Assembly (NCBI GenBank): GCA_031283185.1
Contig: JAITCH010000003.1
Location: 1-39,899, forward strand
DNA from: Rickettsiales bacterium
Lineage (GTDB): Bacteria; Pseudomonadota; Alphaproteobacteria; Rs-D84
Direction: 5' to 3'
DNA length: 39,899 bases
Part shown: positions 24,066-31,780 of the stretch, one piece after another
How positions within the stretch are numbered: the stretch's first letter is position 1
How the letters are laid out: every line of letters begins with the position of its first letter
Notes under the pieces: model-generated
Seen by the model: only the letters and a program-made list of their open reading frames with translations
Told to the model about the DNA's origin: nothing
Databases searched by the model: none
Made by a program: the position numbers and the translations under genes

Positions 24066-26596
24066 TTTTTTTACAAATCTTCACTCTATCGCACATATTA
24101 CAGGTGATACTGATAATCCCTGTGTTGTGGATTTTGTTATCATTACGTAATAAACATAAAAAAGACGAATTATTAAAAATTGCGACTATTGAAAATAATA
24201 AGATTCAATCAGATAAAATAAAGTCTGATATTACTGATAGTCTGAGTCAATTTGACTTTATGGGTGCAGATACAAAATTTCAGAATCAGAATTATATAAA
24301 TCAAAATGATTATAATGAATTAAAAATAAAGTATGTATATGATTGGTTCAAGAAATGTGTGTCTTATGATAAACAACCCTATGAACTAGACTATCAACAA
24401 GTTCAAGCGGTTATTGATAATCATAAAAATTCGTTGGTGGCTGCTCGTGCAGGTTCTGGAAAAACACGAGTTCTTGTGGCTAAAATAATATTCTTAGTTG
24501 CTAAATATAATATCAATTCTGACAAGATTGTTGCTTTTGTCTTTAACAAGGACGCAAGTAGAGAAATAAATACTCGTCTTATGTCTATTTTAGTGGAAGG
24601 CAAAAAAATCATAAAATCTGAAATTGCTATAACATTTCACGCATTTGCATATAAAATAGTTTACAAAGATAAAAAGAATGATATTGGGGAAATTTTAATT
24701 GATCCTGACAGGACGCATTTCATTCAAGATATTGTTAAAGAAATCCCCAGTGATAAAATTTATAAATATTTTAGAGACGAAACATTAAATATTGATAAAC
24801 AAGGTTTTGATGATGATAAAAAGTTTTACGATGCTTTACGTATCAAAGAATATGAGACTCTTGATGGGAAATGGGTCAAGTCTGAATCAGAAAAAATAAT
24901 CTGTGATTTTCTGTTTGAACACGATATTACATATTATTATGAACAAGAGTGTTATATGTATAGTGCGAAAAAGATTGCACTTAGTAATTGGTTAAATTTT
25001 TTTAAGGAAGGTAAAGATTCAATTAAACCTGACTTTTATCTTCCTGACTCTAAGTTAGTATGGGAACATTGGGCTATAACAGGAAAAGAGAAAGAACAAG
25101 AAATAGAACGTATAAATAAAAGTGGTGTAATTGGTTCATACGAAGAATACAAAAGAAGTATGGACTGGAAAAAGATTTTTTATGAACGCAAATGGATTGA
25201 CTCTAATAAACTATCTGATAAGGGTGCTCAACAAATTAAAGATTGGAAAGGATTGATACAGACTAATAGAAAAAACAAGGAAAGTCGGGAAAAGTTTGAG
25301 GAACGATTAAAACAAATTCTTGAATCACACGGGGTAGTGGTAGAGAAATTACCACAAGAACAATTGATTGCAAAGGTTTTGGACAAGCAGACTAACAGAT
25401 TTACAAAAATAATTGTGTCATTTATAGACAGGGCAGAACAGGGGTATCTTTGGAATATAGACGCATTAAAACAAGATATTAAAAGATTTAATAAATCTGA
25501 TTCAAGAACACAGGACTTTTTAGAGTTTGGATTAGATTGTTATACTAAGTATATAAAATGCTTATCAAAACAAATTGCTCCTAAGAATAAGGAATATGCT
25601 CGTTATAGTATGGATTTTGCTCAGTTAATGACTAATGCGGCAAGTCAATTAAGAAGTAGAAATTCAGATTCAATAATTAAAAATAAAAAGTATATTTTAA
25701 TTGATGAATTTCAAGATTTTTCTAAAACATTTCTTAACTTTATAAATGCAACAAAAGCATTAAATAATAATTTTAATTTAATGTGTGTTGGTGATGACTG
25801 GCAAGCAATAAATCGTTTTGCTGGTTCTGATGTTGAGTATTTTCAGAACTTTGAAAATTACTTTACACAAGATTGCACTCGTTTAGAAATGAATACAAAT
25901 TATCGTAGTAGTAAAAATATTGTAGATAATGCTAAACATTTTATAAAAGAAAGTTTAGGGGAGAAAAGTGATTTTGTTGCTCATTCTAAAAATCTGGGAA
26001 AAATTCTTTTATTAAATATAAATGATGTATTTGTTGAATTGAGGACTGGGTATCATAATGACGATTTCTTAAAAAGTGTAATGACTATATCAAAGGATAG
26101 AGCACCTGAGAAAAAATCAGTTCAGTATATAAAGGCGGCTGCGTGGATTATAAATAATAATAAAGATAAGAATATTAAAATATTACACAGAAACAATAAT
26201 ACATCTTTCTCTTTTATGAGTATAGAAAGATTTTATAAAAAATTAAAAGAAGTGTGTGTTAAATATAATATACTTTCAACAAAGGATTTTGATAAAAGGG
26301 TATCAATTAGCACTATAAACTCTGCAAAGGGTCTTGAATCTGATGTAGTGATATTATTGGAAGTGGACGATAGTATAATTCCTCACATACATCACGATAC
26401 AAATTTATATGAAATATTTGGGGAAACTCCTGTCGTTTCTATTGATGATCAGAAAAGATTATTTTATGTGGCAATAACAAGAGCAAAAGAACAATTGTGG
26501 GTATTGCACGATATTGAAAACATTTCACAATTTATAAATTATATGGACAAAGGATTATTGATACGACAGGACGCAAGTAAAATTAAATTATTTTGA
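24062..26596 (+). CDS. Membrane-anchored UvrD/Rep-type helicase with embedded nuclease-like domain
   Basis: An 844-residue superfamily 1 DNA helicase. All main motifs are visible: Walker A ARAGSGKT (about 127-134), motif II LIDEFQDF (about 545-552), motif III GDDWQAINRFAG (about 577), motif IV MNTNYRSS, motif V STINSAKGLE and motif VI FYVAITRAKEQ (about 802). Between motifs I and II lies an insert with SESEKIICDFLFEH (about 273-287) and KPDFYLPDSKLVWEHW (about 322-337), a PD-(D/E)xK/Vsr-like nuclease pattern. The N-terminus is hydrophobic (about 9-28, SHILQVILIIPVLWILLSL), predicting anchoring in the membrane. It overlaps the SH3b-Imm gene by 4 nt. Very AT-rich. Probably a defence protein that processes incoming DNA at the membrane (inference). 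Confidence 0.8.
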   Translation: MIFLQIFTLSHILQVILIIPVLWILLSLRNKHKKDELLKIATIENNKIQSDKIKSDITDSLSQFDFMGADTKFQNQNYINQNDYNELKIKYVYDWFKKCVSYDKQPYELDYQQVQAVIDNHKNSLVAARAGSGKTRVLVAKIIFLVAKYNINSDKIVAFVFNKDASREINTRLMSILVEGKKIIKSEIAITFHAFAYKIVYKDKKNDIGEILIDPDRTHFIQDIVKEIPSDKIYKYFRDETLNIDKQGFDDDKKFYDALRIKEYETLDGKWVKSESEKIICDFLFEHDITYYYEQECYMYSAKKIALSNWLNFFKEGKDSIKPDFYLPDSKLVWEHWAITGKEKEQEIERINKSGVIGSYEEYKRSMDWKKIFYERKWIDSNKLSDKGAQQIKDWKGLIQTNRKNKESREKFEERLKQILESHGVVVEKLPQEQLIAKVLDKQTNRFTKIIVSFIDRAEQGYLWNIDALKQDIKRFNKSDSRTQDFLEFGLDCYTKYIKCLSKQIAPKNKEYARYSMDFAQLMTNAASQLRSRNSDSIIKNKKYILIDEFQDFSKTFLNFINATKALNNNFNLMCVGDDWQAINRFAGSDVEYFQNFENYFTQDCTRLEMNTNYRSSKNIVDNAKHFIKESLGEKSDFVAHSKNLGKILLLNINDVFVELRTGYHNDDFLKSVMTISKDRAPEKKSVQYIKAAAWIINNNKDKNIKILHRNNNTSFSFMSIERFYKKLKEVCVKYNILSTKDFDKRVSISTINSAKGLESDVVILLEVDDSIIPHIHHDTNLYEIFGETPVVSIDDQKRLFYVAITRAKEQLWVLHDIENISQFINYMDKGLLIRQDASKIKLF

Positions 26597-26627
26597 TTAT
26601 TTAATGTCATAAAAATCACATTTTTTA

Positions 26628-27101
26628 TCACCGAATTTTTTGCGAAAAAAGTATTGTATTTTTGTTTTTATACGTGATACTATTTCTGGCTTTTCTTGAA
26701 AACTGGCTGATTTCTGGGGATTTTATCAGTTTTTGGCATCTCTCAAATTTGAGGCAGGGTTCATTATTTTTCTTTTGATGTATATCCTCAACTTTATTCT
26801 TTTTAGAAAGTCTTGCAGGGGTTGCAAACGGATTTTCAATATTGAGTGTCTGACCTGATTCAGACTCAAAAATGAGTCCTTTGTAAAGACGTTCTAGGTC
26901 AGTAAAAAATGACGTTGGCATTGTCATAACAAGCATATCCTTAACTTTCTCACGTGCCTCAAAGTAGTTAGTGGTGTGTAAAGATGTTCGTTTATAACGT
27001 CTTTTACCATTAACTCTTGGTGTTTCTATGATAAAATAAAACGTTCCGTTTCGCAACCACAGATTGTTTTTTGCATCACAATATGAATCACACTTTTTCA
27101 T
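26628..27101 (-). CDS. Truncated tyrosine-type integrase (N-terminal part only)
   Basis: A 157-residue ORF reading away from the tRNA-Ser gene, with its start 140 nt from the tRNA 3' end, where integrases of tRNA-targeting islands normally lie. The N-terminal portion, LWLRNGTFYFIIETP, KRRYKRTSLHTTNYFEAREKV, resembles the arm-binding domain of phage-type integrases. The core-binding and catalytic domains (with R-H-R-Y) are missing: the frame ends in low-complexity sequence just 31 nt from the helicase stop. The element could therefore no longer move by itself. An alternative reading is a small DNA-binding protein with an integrase-like N-domain. Confidence 0.6.
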   Translation of the reverse strand: MKKCDSYCDAKNNLWLRNGTFYFIIETPRVNGKRRYKRTSLHTTNYFEAREKVKDMLVMTMPTSFFTDLERLYKGLIFESESGQTLNIENPFATPARLSKKNKVEDIHQKKNNEPCLKFERCQKLIKSPEISQFSRKARNSITYKNKNTILFSQKIR

Positions 27102-27144
27102 CGTCTGTCCTTTTGGTCTGACGATTGAGGGGTGTAAATGTCAA

Positions 27145-27158
27145 AAAGGTTAGATTTC
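27145..27158. other. Integrase arm-site candidate (right arm of segment B)
   Basis: AAAGGTTAGATTTC, the exact reverse complement of 23391-23404, lies between the integrase remnant and the tRNA gene. Confidence 0.55.
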
Positions 27159-27235
27159 TAAGGATAGTCCATAAAAAACAGGAACAGGACTATCAACAAA
27201 AAAATCCCACAAAAACGTGAGATTTTCAATGAATC

Positions 27236-27258
27236 AATAATGGCGGAGCGTATAGGAA
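27236..27258. other. Attachment-site core at tRNA-Ser 3' end (att3)
   Basis: The original copy of the 23-bp core, covering the end of the tRNA gene and 5 nt beyond. It is repeated at 23344 and 18136. Confidence 0.85.
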
Positions 27259-27329
27259 TCGAACCTATGGACCGGTATAACCCGGTCACGGTTTAGCAAA
27301 CCGCTGCATTACCGCTCTGCCAACGCTCC
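27241..27329 (-). tRNA. tRNA-Ser (anticodon GCT)
   Basis: On the minus strand the acceptor GGAGCGT pairs with ACGCTCC, then discriminator G and an encoded CCA (27243-27241). The anticodon loop TTGCTAA gives GCT. The long variable arm GACCGG...CCGGTC is diagnostic of a class II tRNA. T stem ATAGG/CCTAT. Its 3' end is the integration site of the tandem islands to its left. Confidence 0.96.
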
Positions 27330-27338
27330 GTGAATCCG

Positions 27339-27367
27339 ACTATACATTTGACTTCCGCATTTTGCAA
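27339..27367 (-). promoter_or_regulatory. Promoter of tRNA-Ser
   Basis: On the minus strand TTGCAA (27367-27362), a 17-nt spacer and TATAGT (27344-27339), 10 nt before the tRNA 5' end. Confidence 0.65.
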
Positions 27368-27376
27368 GTCCATAAT
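27348..27376 (+). promoter_or_regulatory. Promoter of the candidate SRP RNA
   Basis: TTGACT (27348-27353), a 17-nt spacer and CATAAT (27371-27376). The predicted start at 27383 coincides with the first G of the folded RNA. It interleaves with the divergent tRNA-Ser promoter. Confidence 0.6.
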
Positions 27377-27382
27377 CCGTCC

Positions 27383-27456
27383 GGGCGGACGAAAGCCCGG
27401 ATTAGTCGGTCAGGGGGAAACCAGCAGCCGAATTCGCGGCCTTTCGGGTCGCCCAC
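27383..27456 (+). ncRNA. ffs: Candidate signal recognition particle RNA (4.5S)
   Basis: The element GGTCAGG-GGGAAACC-AGCAGCC (about 27408-27429) matches the universally conserved helix 8 of bacterial SRP RNA, which binds the Ffh M domain: UCAG on one side, AGCAG on the other, closed by a GNRA-type GAAA loop. Outer helices GGGCG/CGCCC and CGAAAG/CTTTCG close the molecule. The apical helix is one pair shorter than in E. coli and the whole RNA is short (about 72 nt). A promoter predicts the 5' end exactly. The remaining 27457-27561 shows no gene. Confidence 0.68.
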
Positions 27457-27561
27457 TTTGCCAGTTATAAATTAATGTATTATGCGATGCTTGCCACACC
27501 TACTACTGGTCATTAATCTACTATCCGGCATATGCCGTGCGAAAGACATAGTTATCGCTTA

Positions 27562-28032
27562 TTAGCATCCATCTTCGTTGTTTTTTGTATTAAACGGTAA
27601 GTAATGAGTGGCAATTTCTACCTGTTCTTTTGTGCCAATCCATTCGCTATCTACATATTCCCACTCTACCCAGCACAAATCAATAATGTTTTTTATAGAT
27701 TCTTTGCTACTATCTTTTTTGCTATCTTCCAAAAATTTTTTTATCCTATTTTGCACGGAAGAGGATGTGTGATCGCCCCTAAGATGATCACTACAAATCC
27801 TATTCGATAATTTTTTCGACAATCCTATATAAACCAATACCAAATTTTTCAATACATCTATTTTCTTTTCCAATTTATCGACATTAATTTTTTTGCCACA
27901 TAATTTCAATAAAGTCTCTTTGGGCATATATATTTTATATATTCCAGGTTTTTTCGCTGGTCTGTTATCTGGCTTGATATTTTTATCTTTACGCATATCG
28001 CCCATATTTGTAAGTTTGCTAATCTGTCCCAT
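27562..28032 (-). CDS. GIY-YIG nuclease-family protein
   Basis: A 156-residue protein with a single GIY-YIG domain: KKPGIYKIYMP (about 28-38) and LVYIGLSKKLSNRICSDHL (about 71-89), where the Arg and the preceding GIY/YIG elements form the active site, and a later Glu in WIGTKEQVEIA. Small stand-alone members occur in mobile elements and as nucleases of unclear role. The start is uncertain because Met occurs at residues 1, 10 and 13. It is much more AT-rich than clpX, which it follows by 27 nt on the same strand, so it looks like a recent insertion between the SRP RNA and the clpPX operon. Confidence 0.7.
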   Translation of the reverse strand: MGQISKLTNMGDMRKDKNIKPDNRPAKKPGIYKIYMPKETLLKLCGKKINVDKLEKKIDVLKNLVLVYIGLSKKLSNRICSDHLRGDHTSSSVQNRIKKFLEDSKKDSSKESIKNIIDLCWVEWEYVDSEWIGTKEQVEIATHYLPFNTKNNEDGC

Positions 28033-28059
28033 ATTAGCCTTCTATGATTGTTATATCGT

Positions 28060-29316
28060 CTATGCGGTTTTCTTTTCTTCGCGCAGGACTTCAATCGGGG
28101 GAATTTTGCCCGTTACAACATCTTTATTAATTATAATCTCTTCTAAATTCTTTTTATCCGGGGCATCAAACATTGATTGCAATAATAATTTTTCTAATAT
28201 GGATCGCAGACCCCGCGCGCCGGTTTTGCGTTCCAACGCAGTCTTCGCAATTTCTTCCAAAGCATCCTGCTTGAAACTAAGCGCGACATTATCCGCCGCA
28301 AGCATCGCCTGGAACTGCTTTATAATCGCATTGCGCGGCTCGGTCAAAATCCTGACCAATGCCTTGGCATCCAAGTCCTCCAATGTCGCCATAATCGGCA
28401 TACGACCGATAAGTTCGGGAATAATTCCGAATTTCACCAAATCTTCCGGCGTTGCGTCCGCCATCAAGGTTTTATCTGCGCGCTCTTTCTTGCTGGCTAC
28501 TTCCGCACCGAACCCGAGACCCGGGCGATCGTTTTTGCGCGCGGCGATAGTCTTTTTTATTCCGTCAAACGCGCCGCCGCAAATAAAGAGAACGCCGCTT
28601 GTATTAAACGAAATTAATTCCTGTTGTGGGTGTTTGCGTCCGCCCTGCGGAGGAACCATAACGACCGTGCCTTCGACGAGTTTCAGTAATGCTTGCTGAA
28701 CGCCTTCGCCGGATACATCGCGCGTCAACGATGGGTTTTCTGACTTGCGCGAGATTTTATCAATTTCGTCTATGTAGATTATTCCGCGTTGTGCTTTTTC
28801 AACATTAAAGTTCGCGGCTTGAAGTAAGCGGGTTATGATGGTCTCTACATCTTCGCCGACATAGCCGGCCTCGGTAAGGGTTGTTGCATCGGCGATGGCG
28901 AACGGGACATCAATAATTTTGGCGAGGGTTTGCGCGAAAAGAGTTTTACCCGTTCCGGTTGATCCGATTAAAAGTATATTTGATTTTTGGATTTCGACAT
29001 CGGAAGTATTTTGCAAAAAGTGCCGCTTATAGTGGTTATAGACGGCGACCGAAAGAGTTTTCTTTGCCAGTTCCTGCCCGACTATGTATTGGTCCAGGAT
29101 ATTGTAGATTTGTTTCGGAGTGGGAAGACCGCCGCTGGCGGCGACATTTGCCTCGATTTCTTTTTGCGTTGCTTCGCGTAAGATGTCGGAACATAGTCCG
29201 ATGCATTCATCACAAATCGTAACGCTGGGACCTGTGACAAGTTTTTTAACTTCAAATTGCGCTTTGCCGCAGAACGAGCAGGTTTTAATTGTCGGGGGTG
29301 TGTTATTTTCGCTCAT
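28060..29316 (-). CDS. clpX: ATP-dependent protease ATP-binding subunit ClpX
   Basis: The AAA+ unfoldase that feeds substrates to ClpP. From ATG 29316 it has 418 residues: the C4 zinc-binding domain (Cys 13, 16, 35, 38 in CSFCGKAQF and TICDECIG), Walker A GSTGTGKT (118-125), Walker B YIDEID (181-186) and the sensor region with [11 protein letters not shown]. The upstream in-frame ATG at 29337 lies inside clpP and gives non-conserved residues, so 29316 is chosen. It starts 1 nt after the clpP stop, so the two are coupled. In other alphaproteobacteria ClpXP controls the cell cycle by degrading CtrA and other regulators. Confidence 0.98.
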   Translation of the reverse strand: MSENNTPPTIKTCSFCGKAQFEVKKLVTGPSVTICDECIGLCSDILREATQKEIEANVAASGGLPTPKQIYNILDQYIVGQELAKKTLSVAVYNHYKRHFLQNTSDVEIQKSNILLIGSTGTGKTLFAQTLAKIIDVPFAIADATTLTEAGYVGEDVETIITRLLQAANFNVEKAQRGIIYIDEIDKISRKSENPSLTRDVSGEGVQQALLKLVEGTVVMVPPQGGRKHPQQELISFNTSGVLFICGGAFDGIKKTIAARKNDRPGLGFGAEVASKKERADKTLMADATPEDLVKFGIIPELIGRMPIMATLEDLDAKALVRILTEPRNAIIKQFQAMLAADNVALSFKQDALEEIAKTALERKTGARGLRSILEKLLLQSMFDAPDKKNLEEIIINKDVVTGKIPPIEVLREEKKTA

Positions 29317-29317
29317 T

Positions 29318-29905
29318 TTATCTGCTCGCTTTATCAAGAATGTTGTCTATGATTCCGAATTCTTTGGCCTCAACCGCGCTCATAAAGTTGTCGCGTTCCA
29401 TCGCGGCCTCGACGATTTTCGCGGACTTGCCCGTCCAAGCGGACATTTTTTCAATAAGACCTTTTTTGGTTTTGGCCATCCGTTCTGCGTGAATGGAAAT
29501 GTCGGATGCCTGACCGCTGAATCCTCCGAGGGGCTGATGAATCATAATGGTAGAGTTTGGAAGTGCGAATCGCTTGCCCTTTTCGCCCGCCGCCAAAATT
29601 ACTGCACCCATACTGGCGACCATACCCATAGCGATGGTGGAAACGGACGGCTTTATATATTGCATTGCATCAAGTATTGCATATCCTGCGGCGACATCTC
29701 CGCCGGGAGATTGAATGTAGAGGTTTATATCTGCGTTTGGATTTTCGGATTCCAAAAGGAGTAGTTGAGCGATGATAATGTTTGCCATTGCTGGTTCTAT
29801 TTCACCACCGAGGAGGATGATACGATCGCGGAGGAGGCGGGAAAAGACATCAAAGGATCGTTCACCCTTTGGCGTGTCTTCGATTACCATAGGAATTAGA
29901 GGCAT
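29318..29905 (-). CDS. clpP: ATP-dependent Clp protease proteolytic subunit
   Basis: A serine protease forming a double-heptamer chamber with ClpX or ClpA caps. The 195-residue protein has the complete catalytic triad: Ser98 in GMVASMGA, His123 in MIHQPLGG and Asp172 in ERDNFMSA. The usual short N-terminal propeptide is present. An AAAAGGA ribosome site precedes the ATG. The trigger factor gene (tig), often upstream, is not here. A strong promoter lies just upstream. Confidence 0.98.
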   Translation of the reverse strand: MPLIPMVIEDTPKGERSFDVFSRLLRDRIILLGGEIEPAMANIIIAQLLLLESENPNADINLYIQSPGGDVAAGYAILDAMQYIKPSVSTIAMGMVASMGAVILAAGEKGKRFALPNSTIMIHQPLGGFSGQASDISIHAERMAKTKKGLIEKMSAWTGKSAKIVEAAMERDNFMSAVEAKEFGIIDNILDKASR

Positions 29906-29931
29906 AAAAAATCCTTTTGATTGTTATAGGA

Positions 29932-29960
29932 ATTATACCACGATTCGGCGGGAATTTCAA
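29932..29960 (-). promoter_or_regulatory. Promoter of clpP-clpX
   Basis: On the minus strand TTGAAA (29960-29955), a 17-nt spacer and TATAAT (29937-29932), 26 nt before the clpP ATG. Confidence 0.7.
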
Positions 29961-29981
29961 ACGGCATTATAACAAATTGGG

Positions 29982-30410
29982 TTAAAACTCTAACAATCGG
30001 ACTTGGCCTGGATTCCATTTGGATTGCGGTGTGCGGAAAATCAGCCACATCAAACCAACAAACAACGCGCTGACCCCAATCGTCATAATCAAGGCATTGT
30101 TCTTGCCATTTATTATTGAATTGGATTTTTTAGACGCGGGCTTTTTGAAACCACACCATCGCTGTTCATAAAAAACATAAACCGGCGTGTCAGCGAGGCA
30201 AGCTTCGCGTTCTTCAACAGATGGATACGCCCATGCGGCACCGCAAGGCACAGGATCCCCAACCTTATAAAGATCATTGCATTTTTCAAAACTTCCATCT
30301 GGCTTTCCAGAACATTCTTCAAAATGAGTTCCATATGCAGTTTGGCAAAGATCCGCATATACGGATGGCGGAATTAATATCATAAATAAAAAAACTGGTA
30401 GAATTTTCAT
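29982..30410 (-). CDS. Small secreted/membrane Cys-containing protein, unknown function
   Basis: A 142-residue protein with a signal peptide (1-19, ending SVYA), a Cys-rich periplasmic part (CQTAYG, EECSGK, KCNDLY, PCGAAW, EACLADT, RWCGF, seven Cys) and a C-terminal transmembrane helix (about 106-125, ALIMTIGVSALFVGLMWLIF). I do not recognise the family. The layout suggests an inner-membrane-anchored periplasmic domain with disulphides. It lies upstream of clpP on the same strand but outside that operon's promoter. Confidence 0.65.
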   Translation of the reverse strand: MKILPVFLFMILIPPSVYADLCQTAYGTHFEECSGKPDGSFEKCNDLYKVGDPVPCGAAWAYPSVEEREACLADTPVYVFYEQRWCGFKKPASKKSNSIINGKNNALIMTIGVSALFVGLMWLIFRTPQSKWNPGQVRLLEF

Positions 30411-30445
30411 ACCTAAGGCTACAAAATTCCAGCCCGTCTAGTCAA

Positions 30446-30682
30446 TCAAGAATTCTGCTTATCGGATTCTTCGATATTGACCAACGCATAAAGTGTTGCG
30501 GTTATAAGGGTCTGATACGGAATGCCCTTTGATTGCGCCAGTTCTTTTAATTTTTCCGTAATGATTGCCGGGATACGCATATTAATAACTGAATCGCTTT
30601 TATGGAAAGCGCGGAACACGGCATAGTTTTTCAACATCTCGTCCGCGTTCATAATGAAAAGTTGTTGCAGCATATTGTTCAT
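30446..30682 (-). CDS. Ribbon-helix-helix (CopG/BrnA-like) DNA-binding protein
   Basis: A 78-residue protein whose C-terminal half, VINMRIPAIITEKLKELAQSKGIPYQTLI, has the ribbon-helix-helix pattern in two stretches: a beta strand, a helix, then the GIPYQTLI turn and second helix. Such proteins are often antitoxins of the BrnT-BrnA type, but no toxin gene adjoins it. The start could be any of three early Met codons. A 12-bp tandem repeat just upstream (30710-30739) is a plausible binding site for self-regulation. Confidence 0.72.
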   Translation of the reverse strand: MNNMLQQLFIMNADEMLKNYAVFRAFHKSDSVINMRIPAIITEKLKELAQSKGIPYQTLITATLYALVNIEESDKQNS

Positions 30683-30709
30683 ACCCCAATCTTATAACGA
30701 TTTTTTAAG

Positions 30710-30739
30710 ATGTCAATATAAATGTCAATGCAAATGTAT
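30710..30739. repeat. 12-bp tandem repeats, candidate RHH operator
   Basis: ATGTCAATATAA, ATGTCAATGCAA and a partial ATGTATAT follow one another with a 12-bp period. They lie between the divergent ribbon-helix-helix and DUF2147 genes. Cooperative binding to short tandem repeats is typical of CopG-like repressors. Confidence 0.55.
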
Positions 30740-30822
30740 ATACACAAATTTTAGACTGGATTCCGGGTCGGATGGGGTTTATTATTCCGGGGTCTAGCGA
30801 AAATGAACAAAGGAAAAATAAA

Positions 30823-31356
30823 ATGAGAATGAAAACTTTAATAATGGCCGCAGGTGCGGTTATGATTGCAACTGGTGCAAATGCAGCGATGCCGTTTGTC
30901 GGCCTGTGGCAGACGATTGATGACAAGACAAAAAACGCGAAATCAATTATCCGTCTTTATGAATGCGGCGAAGAATTGTGCGGCCGCGTTGTCGCGCTGT
31001 ATGATTCAGAGGGCAGGGCGATTTCGGAAACTTTGTCTAATCCGACTCGCATTGCGGAAGAGGTCAAGGGCAAACCGAAGATGGTCGGCCTGGATGTCAT
31101 TTGGGGTATGAGCTGGAAGGACAAAGACGCAGAGTATTCTGGTGGCAAGATAATGGATCCGAAATCTGGGGATGTGTATTCTTCGGTTATTTGGCAGGAA
31201 AAGGACGATGCGAAAACCGGGACGCTGCGCGTGCGCGGGCAGTTAAGGTTTGTGCCATTGGGTCGGACGCAGGTATGGAAGACTGCGCCACAAGGCTTGC
31301 CGAAAGACATTGTCAATTCGGATGCCTCGACCTGGACCCCGAACATTATAAAGTAA
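30823..31356 (+). CDS. DUF2147 family secreted protein
   Basis: A 177-residue protein from ATG 30823 (ribosome site AAAGGA). A signal peptide (about 1-21, ending ATGANA) is followed by a DUF2147-type domain: FVGLWQTIDDKT, a Cys pair (ECGEELCGRVV), the segment PKMVGLDVIWGM, YSGGKIMDPKSGDVYSS and the terminal beta strands LRVRGQLRFVPLGRTQVW. The family is a small periplasmic lipocalin-like fold of unknown function, common in alphaproteobacteria. The in-frame ATG at 30772 would put 17 non-signal residues in front and is rejected. A strong hairpin terminator follows. Confidence 0.88.
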   Translation: MRMKTLIMAAGAVMIATGANAAMPFVGLWQTIDDKTKNAKSIIRLYECGEELCGRVVALYDSEGRAISETLSNPTRIAEEVKGKPKMVGLDVIWGMSWKDKDAEYSGGKIMDPKSGDVYSSVIWQEKDDAKTGTLRVRGQLRFVPLGRTQVWKTAPQGLPKDIVNSDASTWTPNIIK

Positions 31357-31382
31357 GCATAGCGATTGCTAAGTCCACTTAG

Positions 31383-31409
31383 CGGGTGGGGGTCAAAAAA
31401 CCCCACCCG
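31383..31409 (+). terminator. Rho-independent terminator after the DUF2147 gene
   Basis: CGGGTGGGG and CCCCACCCG form a 9-bp stem around a GTCAAAAAA loop, followed by AATTATTTTAT. Confidence 0.7.
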
Positions 31410-31424
31410 AATTATTTTATCAAC

Positions 31425-31453
31425 TTGACTTTATGTATCTTATATGATACATT
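31425..31453 (+). promoter_or_regulatory. Toxin-antitoxin promoter with palindromic operator
   Basis: TTGACT (31425-31430), a 17-nt spacer and TACATT (31448-31453). The perfect inverted repeat ATGTATC-TTATAT-GATACAT (31433-31452) fills the spacer and -10, so a bound antitoxin would block the promoter. Confidence 0.65.
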
Positions 31454-31474
31454 ATGTAAATGGAGAGCGAAGAT

Positions 31475-31780
31475 ATGGTTGTCAGGATAATACACACGCA
31501 AGACTTTATGGATAAATTTCAATCAATCCGGGACTTGGAATTATCTACAATCATAACTACGCGTCTAAGTCGGGTTGCACAAGGAAACTTCGGAGATGTC
31601 AAATCAATCGGTGGAGGGTTATCAGAACTAAGGATTCATTATGGCGCGGGATATAGAATCTACTATATAATGCGCGGCAGAGAAATAATAATTTTGCTCT
31701 GTGCAGGTGGAAAATCCGACCAGAAAAAAGATATTAAAAAAGCAAAAATCCTAGCAGAGGAGTATGAAAATGAAAACTAA
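31475..31780 (+). CDS. RelE/HigB-type toxin (addiction module killer protein)
   Basis: A 101-residue toxin of the RelE/ParE superfamily (Gp49/HigB-like), which typically cleaves mRNA on the ribosome. Family features are the stretch RLSRVAQGNFGDVKSI, GLSELRIHYGAGYRIYYI, LLCAGGKSDQKKDI and a C-terminal AKILAEEY helix. Start: ATG 31475 has GGAG 8 nt upstream and matches the usual N-terminus. ATG 31460 falls right at the predicted transcription start and would be leaderless. It overlaps the antitoxin gene by 17 nt, and the toxin-first order is normal for this group. Confidence 0.88.
   Translation: MVVRIIHTQDFMDKFQSIRDLELSTIITTRLSRVAQGNFGDVKSIGGGLSELRIHYGAGYRIYYIMRGREIIILLCAGGKSDQKKDIKKAKILAEEYENEN

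Noticed and set aside
20773-26596. OLD nuclease plus UvrD helicase as a Gabija system
   Set aside because: The two genes are separated by 1.5 kb, an attachment site and two other ORFs, and the helicase is much larger, with a membrane helix and a nuclease-like insert. They appear to belong to different island segments.
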